A stretch of DNA of 64,000 bases from Agarivorans sp. Alg241-V36 (GTDB lineage: Bacteria > Pseudomonadota > Gammaproteobacteria > Enterobacterales > Celerinatantimonadaceae): contig NZ_UNRE01000001.1 of the NCBI RefSeq assembly GCF_900537085.1, positions 315,163 through 379,162 on the forward strand, read 5' to 3'. Position 1 is the first letter of the stretch; the number at the start of each line of letters is the position of its first letter. This document shows, in pieces, positions 61,400-64,000 of this stretch. The position numbers were made by a program, and so were the translations under genes. The notes below the pieces were generated by a model. It searched no databases and was not told where the DNA came from. It saw only the letters and a program-made list of their open reading frames with translations.

Positions 61400-61416
61400 T
61401 TGGCCTAGTTTTTGCT
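61400..61416 (+). promoter_or_regulatory. sigma-54 promoter of the PEP-CTERM gene
   Basis: TTGGCCTAGTTTTTGCT: GG and GC with exactly 10 bases between, TTGGC and TTGC intact, so a good match to the -24/-12 consensus. It lies 53 bp upstream of the GTG. Upstream is a TGTCGGTATTTTTTACA dyad, a possible enhancer site for the PrsR regulator of PEP-CTERM systems. Confidence 0.7.
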
Positions 61417-61468
61417 TCTAATCTGATTAGTGATATTAAAGATATACATACTGCTATTTGGGGGCACT

Positions 61469-62209
61469 GTGTTTAAACAAATTTTATTAGTAGCAAGTTG
61501 CGCTGTTTCGTTGTCTGCTTTTGGTTCTACGCAGACTTGGGACTTTAGCACCTTTACCGAAAACGGAAGCGGTGACGGTAATACTTATAGTGGCAACGGC
61601 CTTACGCTATCTGGTTGGTCTAATACGGATTCTCGTGACCAATATATTGAGTCTGGAGAGTTGGATTACGCTAGCGGTTATGGTTTGACATTACAGAATC
61701 GTGATGAAGGGGGAAGCGCTCCTGATCATGCTATCGACAGCTATAACAACAAAGACTGGAAAAAAGACTACGACATGGTTTTACTTAGCTTCGATGAAGC
61801 GGTAAACCTTGCTGGTTTTTCTTTAGGTTGGGCTAAAGAATCAGGTAATAATGAAGCTGATGTTACGGTGCTGGCTTACTCAGGTAACGATACGCCTACT
61901 TTAGCTGGTAGCAATTGGGGCGACGTTGCAAGTGCTTGGTCAACTGAAGCGCAAATTGATGACGCTAACGCTTACGCTTACCAGTCTATCAGCTCAAGCG
62001 CTTCTTCGAAGTACTGGTTAATCGGTGCTTATAACCCAATCTTTGGAAACATGGGCCACTCGATAGGTAACGATGCATTCAAATTAGCTGGCGTTAAAGC
62101 TAACAGCCCGCAAGTGCCAGTAACCAGCGTACCAGAGCCTGGTACAGTGCTAATGTTTGCAGCGGGCCTATTTGGTATCGCATTACGTAGCAGAAAGCGC
62201 CAAGCTTAA
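61469..62209 (+). CDS. PEP-CTERM sorted protein
   Basis: I start at GTG 61469, with GGGGG upstream; it gives a classical signal peptide (FKQILLVASCAVSLSAFGS). The 246-residue protein ends in the PEP-CTERM tripartite signal: VPEPGTVLMF, a hydrophobic helix, and RSRKR. Exosortase would cut the tail and release or anchor the protein. The mature part is Gly/Ser/Asn-rich with few Cys. The sigma-54 promoter and downstream prsT place it in an XrtA-type exopolysaccharide/PEP-CTERM system. Confidence 0.9.
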   Translation: MFKQILLVASCAVSLSAFGSTQTWDFSTFTENGSGDGNTYSGNGLTLSGWSNTDSRDQYIESGELDYASGYGLTLQNRDEGGSAPDHAIDSYNNKDWKKDYDMVLLSFDEAVNLAGFSLGWAKESGNNEADVTVLAYSGNDTPTLAGSNWGDVASAWSTEAQIDDANAYAYQSISSSASSKYWLIGAYNPIFGNMGHSIGNDAFKLAGVKANSPQVPVTSVPEPGTVLMFAAGLFGIALRSRKRQA

Positions 62210-62235
62210 GCAATACTTCCTTTTCCTGTATAAAC

Positions 62236-62270
62236 AAAAATACGAAATACTGTGTATTTCGTATTTTTTT
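62236..62270 (+). terminator. intrinsic terminator
   Basis: Fifteen-base perfect stem AAAAATACGAAATAC / GTATTTCGTATTTTT with loop TGT and a T-run, after the PEP-CTERM gene. Confidence 0.92.
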
Positions 62271-62354
62271 GTCTTTTTTTTACTACCTGTTCATTAGATA
62301 CTGTTTAAGGCTGAACTGACTAGCCCTTGAAGCAACAAGGAATTAGCTTTGATA

Positions 62355-64000
62355 ATGAACAAACTTTTGGTAGCTCTGTGTTTACTGTGTGCCACAAATC
62401 TTAGCTTTGCTGATCAGCAGGCTAATGAGTACGAACTTGCCGTTAAAGCTTTCCATAGTGGGGAAGAGAATGAAGCCTTCATCCATTTAAAAAATGCCCT
62501 AAAAGCTAACCCCGAACACCTCTCCTCAAAACTACTACTCGCAAAAGTATACTTTAACGCGAATAACTTAGGCTCTGCTGAAAAGCAGTTAGAAGAAGCC
62601 TTAGCTTTAGGTGCTGATATTAACTTGGTATTGCCACTTCTAGGTAATATTCTGATGTTGCAGGGTAAAACTAACGAATTGCTGGCCTTTGAAGAGCGAG
62701 TCAATGAGTTTTCAAAAACTACTCAGTTCGAATGGAAGTTATTGCGCGGTCGAATTTACTTACAGAAATCTCAGCCCGAATTAGCACGTAGTGAATTTGA
62801 GCAAGCTACCAAGCTTATGCCAAATAAACCTAGCGCTATGAATACCTTAGCCACTTTATATTTGAGACAAAAAGAGTACGTGCTTGCTGAACAATGGATT
62901 GAACGTTCCTTACAGATAGCTAAGAACAACGAGAGAACTTGGTTATTGAAAGGAGATTTGGCTGCAAACCAGAAAAACCTAACACTTGCCTTGGAGCATT
63001 ATCAAACGGCTTATCAGCTAGACCCACAAGACCCCAAAATTTTGCGCAGCTTAGTGATGACTCACCTTAAGCTTAATCAAACAGAGCAAGCTAAGCGCTA
63101 CTTGAAGCAAATCCAAGAACAAACACCCAATGATCCAACTGCGATATTAATTGGCGCTACCTTGTTTGCGGGTGAAGACAATACCGAAATGGCAGAACAG
63201 GCCTTAGCGGATTTATCCCAAAAGGTCTCTGCGGCAGAAACTGACGAGCTAACCGACGCAAATACCTTACTGTTCATTCAGGGCGCTTCGGAGTTTATTC
63301 TAGAAAACGATGAAAAAGCCCAACAGTACTTGAGCCAGTATTTGCGTCAAAAGCCAAGTGATCTCGGGGCTACCCGGATGCTTTCTAAACTGTATCTTCG
63401 CAACAATGAGTCCTACAAGCTGCAGCTACTTTTGCAAGATCATTTTGACTACATTATTCGTGACTTAGCTTTGTCGGTTCAATTGGTTTATTTGTACATC
63501 GATTCCGGCAGGTTACGTGCTGCCCATCAAGCTTTCGAGCAAATTCGAGCTTACCATAGCGACTCAAATTACATGGTGATTTTAGATGCAGAACTAGCAA
63601 GGGCAAGTGATGAGCCAGAACGGGCATTAAGTTTGTTAAAAGAGCTGCCTTTTACTGAGGAAAACGCACCAATAAAGTGGCTACAGTTGAAAGGTGAGCT
63701 GGCTTTAGAGCTGAACAAGTTTGACCAGGCTAAGCCGGTTATCGAAAGCTTAATCGCCCGGAATATAAACAACGCCAATGCGCAGAACTTGATTGCTGCC
63801 TATTACATTAAAACAGAACAGGCCGAGCTTGCGCTTCGTTACTTAGATGAAGTGTTGGCTAGCAATCCAAATAATATAGGTGCGAGCTTTAACAAAGCGG
63901 TGGTGCTAAGAGCCCAGGGTAGTGCTAAAGACGCACTACAAATCCTAGAGCAGTTACTAGCAGTGAATAAACAGCACACGCCTAGTCATCTATTGGCTGC
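62355..64000 (+). CDS. prsT: TPR protein PrsT of the XrtA/PEP-CTERM system, 3' end outside window
   Basis: No stop codon occurs up to the window edge, so 548 residues are visible from ATG 62355 (a TTG at 62349 is in frame with a better-spaced AAGGA). A signal peptide (LLVALCLLCATNLSFA) is followed by tandem TPRs, with repeated patterns such as AFIHLKNALKANPEH, LARSEFEQATKLMPN, ALEHYQTAYQLDPQD and ALRYLDEVLASNPNN. This matches PrsT, a large periplasmic TPR protein encoded with exosortase loci. The following genes (xrtA, prsK, prsR and polysaccharide synthesis) are expected downstream. Confidence 0.88.
   Translation, partial: MNKLLVALCLLCATNLSFADQQANEYELAVKAFHSGEENEAFIHLKNALKANPEHLSSKLLLAKVYFNANNLGSAEKQLEEALALGADINLVLPLLGNILMLQGKTNELLAFEERVNEFSKTTQFEWKLLRGRIYLQKSQPELARSEFEQATKLMPNKPSAMNTLATLYLRQKEYVLAEQWIERSLQIAKNNERTWLLKGDLAANQKNLTLALEHYQTAYQLDPQDPKILRSLVMTHLKLNQTEQAKRYLKQIQEQTPNDPTAILIGATLFAGEDNTEMAEQALADLSQKVSAAETDELTDANTLLFIQGASEFILENDEKAQQYLSQYLRQKPSDLGATRMLSKLYLRNNESYKLQLLLQDHFDYIIRDLALSVQLVYLYIDSGRLRAAHQAFEQIRAYHSDSNYMVILDAELARASDEPERALSLLKELPFTEENAPIKWLQLKGELALELNKFDQAKPVIESLIARNINNANAQNLIAAYYIKTEQAELALRYLDEVLASNPNNIGASFNKAVVLRAQGSAKDALQILEQLLAVNKQHTPSHLLA

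Noticed and set aside
1-64000. CRISPR arrays, tRNA or rRNA genes, intact insertion sequences
   Set aside because: I found no regularly spaced repeats, no tRNA-like cloverleaf and no transposase frame in either strand by eye.

Overview
The window reads as a chromosomal segment of a marine gammaproteobacterium of the Alteromonadales type. An Agarivorans-like organism is my best guess, from the mix of YdcH, DUF2956, ArsJ, PEP-CTERM/PrsT and RhlE-type genes and the moderate AT content. The genus is inference and cannot be proved here. About 57 genes are packed on both strands. I see no rRNA, tRNA, CRISPR array or intact insertion sequence.

Layout. 1-2.8 kb: a 5'-truncated DUF1800 gene and its DUF1501 partner. 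2.8-9.6 kb: NCS2 uracil permease, DUF2956, GNAT, TetR-like regulator, GDPD phosphodiesterase, voltage-gated K+ channel, and a divergent LysR/MFS pair. 9.6-19.6 kb: secreted ExeM/NucH nuclease behind a Pho box, methyltransferase, PAS-GGDEF(degenerate)-EAL-CBS protein, RhlE helicase, periplasmic Ntn amidase, DUF1295 protein. 19.6-21.9 kb: an AT-richer island with a 139-bp-period direct repeat, small orphan genes, a HEPN-like gene and a decayed nucleotidyltransferase that overlaps it. 21.9-25.8 kb: an arsenic operon (ArsC-ArsR fusion, tyrosine phosphatase-like protein, GAPDH, ArsJ) split by a MITE-like element. 26-31 kb: a glycosidase-like lipoprotein, YdcH, SDR/LysR, RNase H with viroplasmin domain. 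31-36.5 kb: assimilatory nitrate reductase with an NtrC site and a sigma-54 promoter, EAL protein, glgC. 36.8-41 kb: solute-binding protein, thioesterase, NapC-type tetraheme plus octaheme HAO-type cytochromes, Nudix. 41.3-44.4 kb: atypical serC-serA pair and a TRIC-family protein. 44.4-46.4 kb: a complete AHL quorum-sensing locus luxR / rsaM-like / luxI with lux boxes. 46.5-61.2 kb: OlsF-like bifunctional acyltransferase behind tandem Pho boxes, aminotransferase, AraC-GyrI, chemoreceptor, CvfB, PfkB kinase, TudS-DUF1722, Prx plus S1/P1 nuclease, LhgO, TauE, lipocalin, ferredoxin-NADP reductase. 61.4-64 kb: a PEP-CTERM protein with a sigma-54 promoter and the start of prsT, which runs off the window.

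How the genes work together. Three nutrient or signal circuits can be read from DNA sites. Phosphate starvation: Pho boxes precede the secreted nuclease and the ornithine-lipid-type acyltransferase, which fits scavenging phosphate from DNA and replacing phospholipid. Nitrogen: an NtrC enhancer and a sigma-54 promoter control nasA. Cell density: a CTG-N10-CAG lux box sits 58 bp upstream of luxI, and an imperfect one lies between luxR and the rsaM-like gene. The arsenic operon fits arsenate detoxification through 1-arseno-3-phosphoglycerate export.
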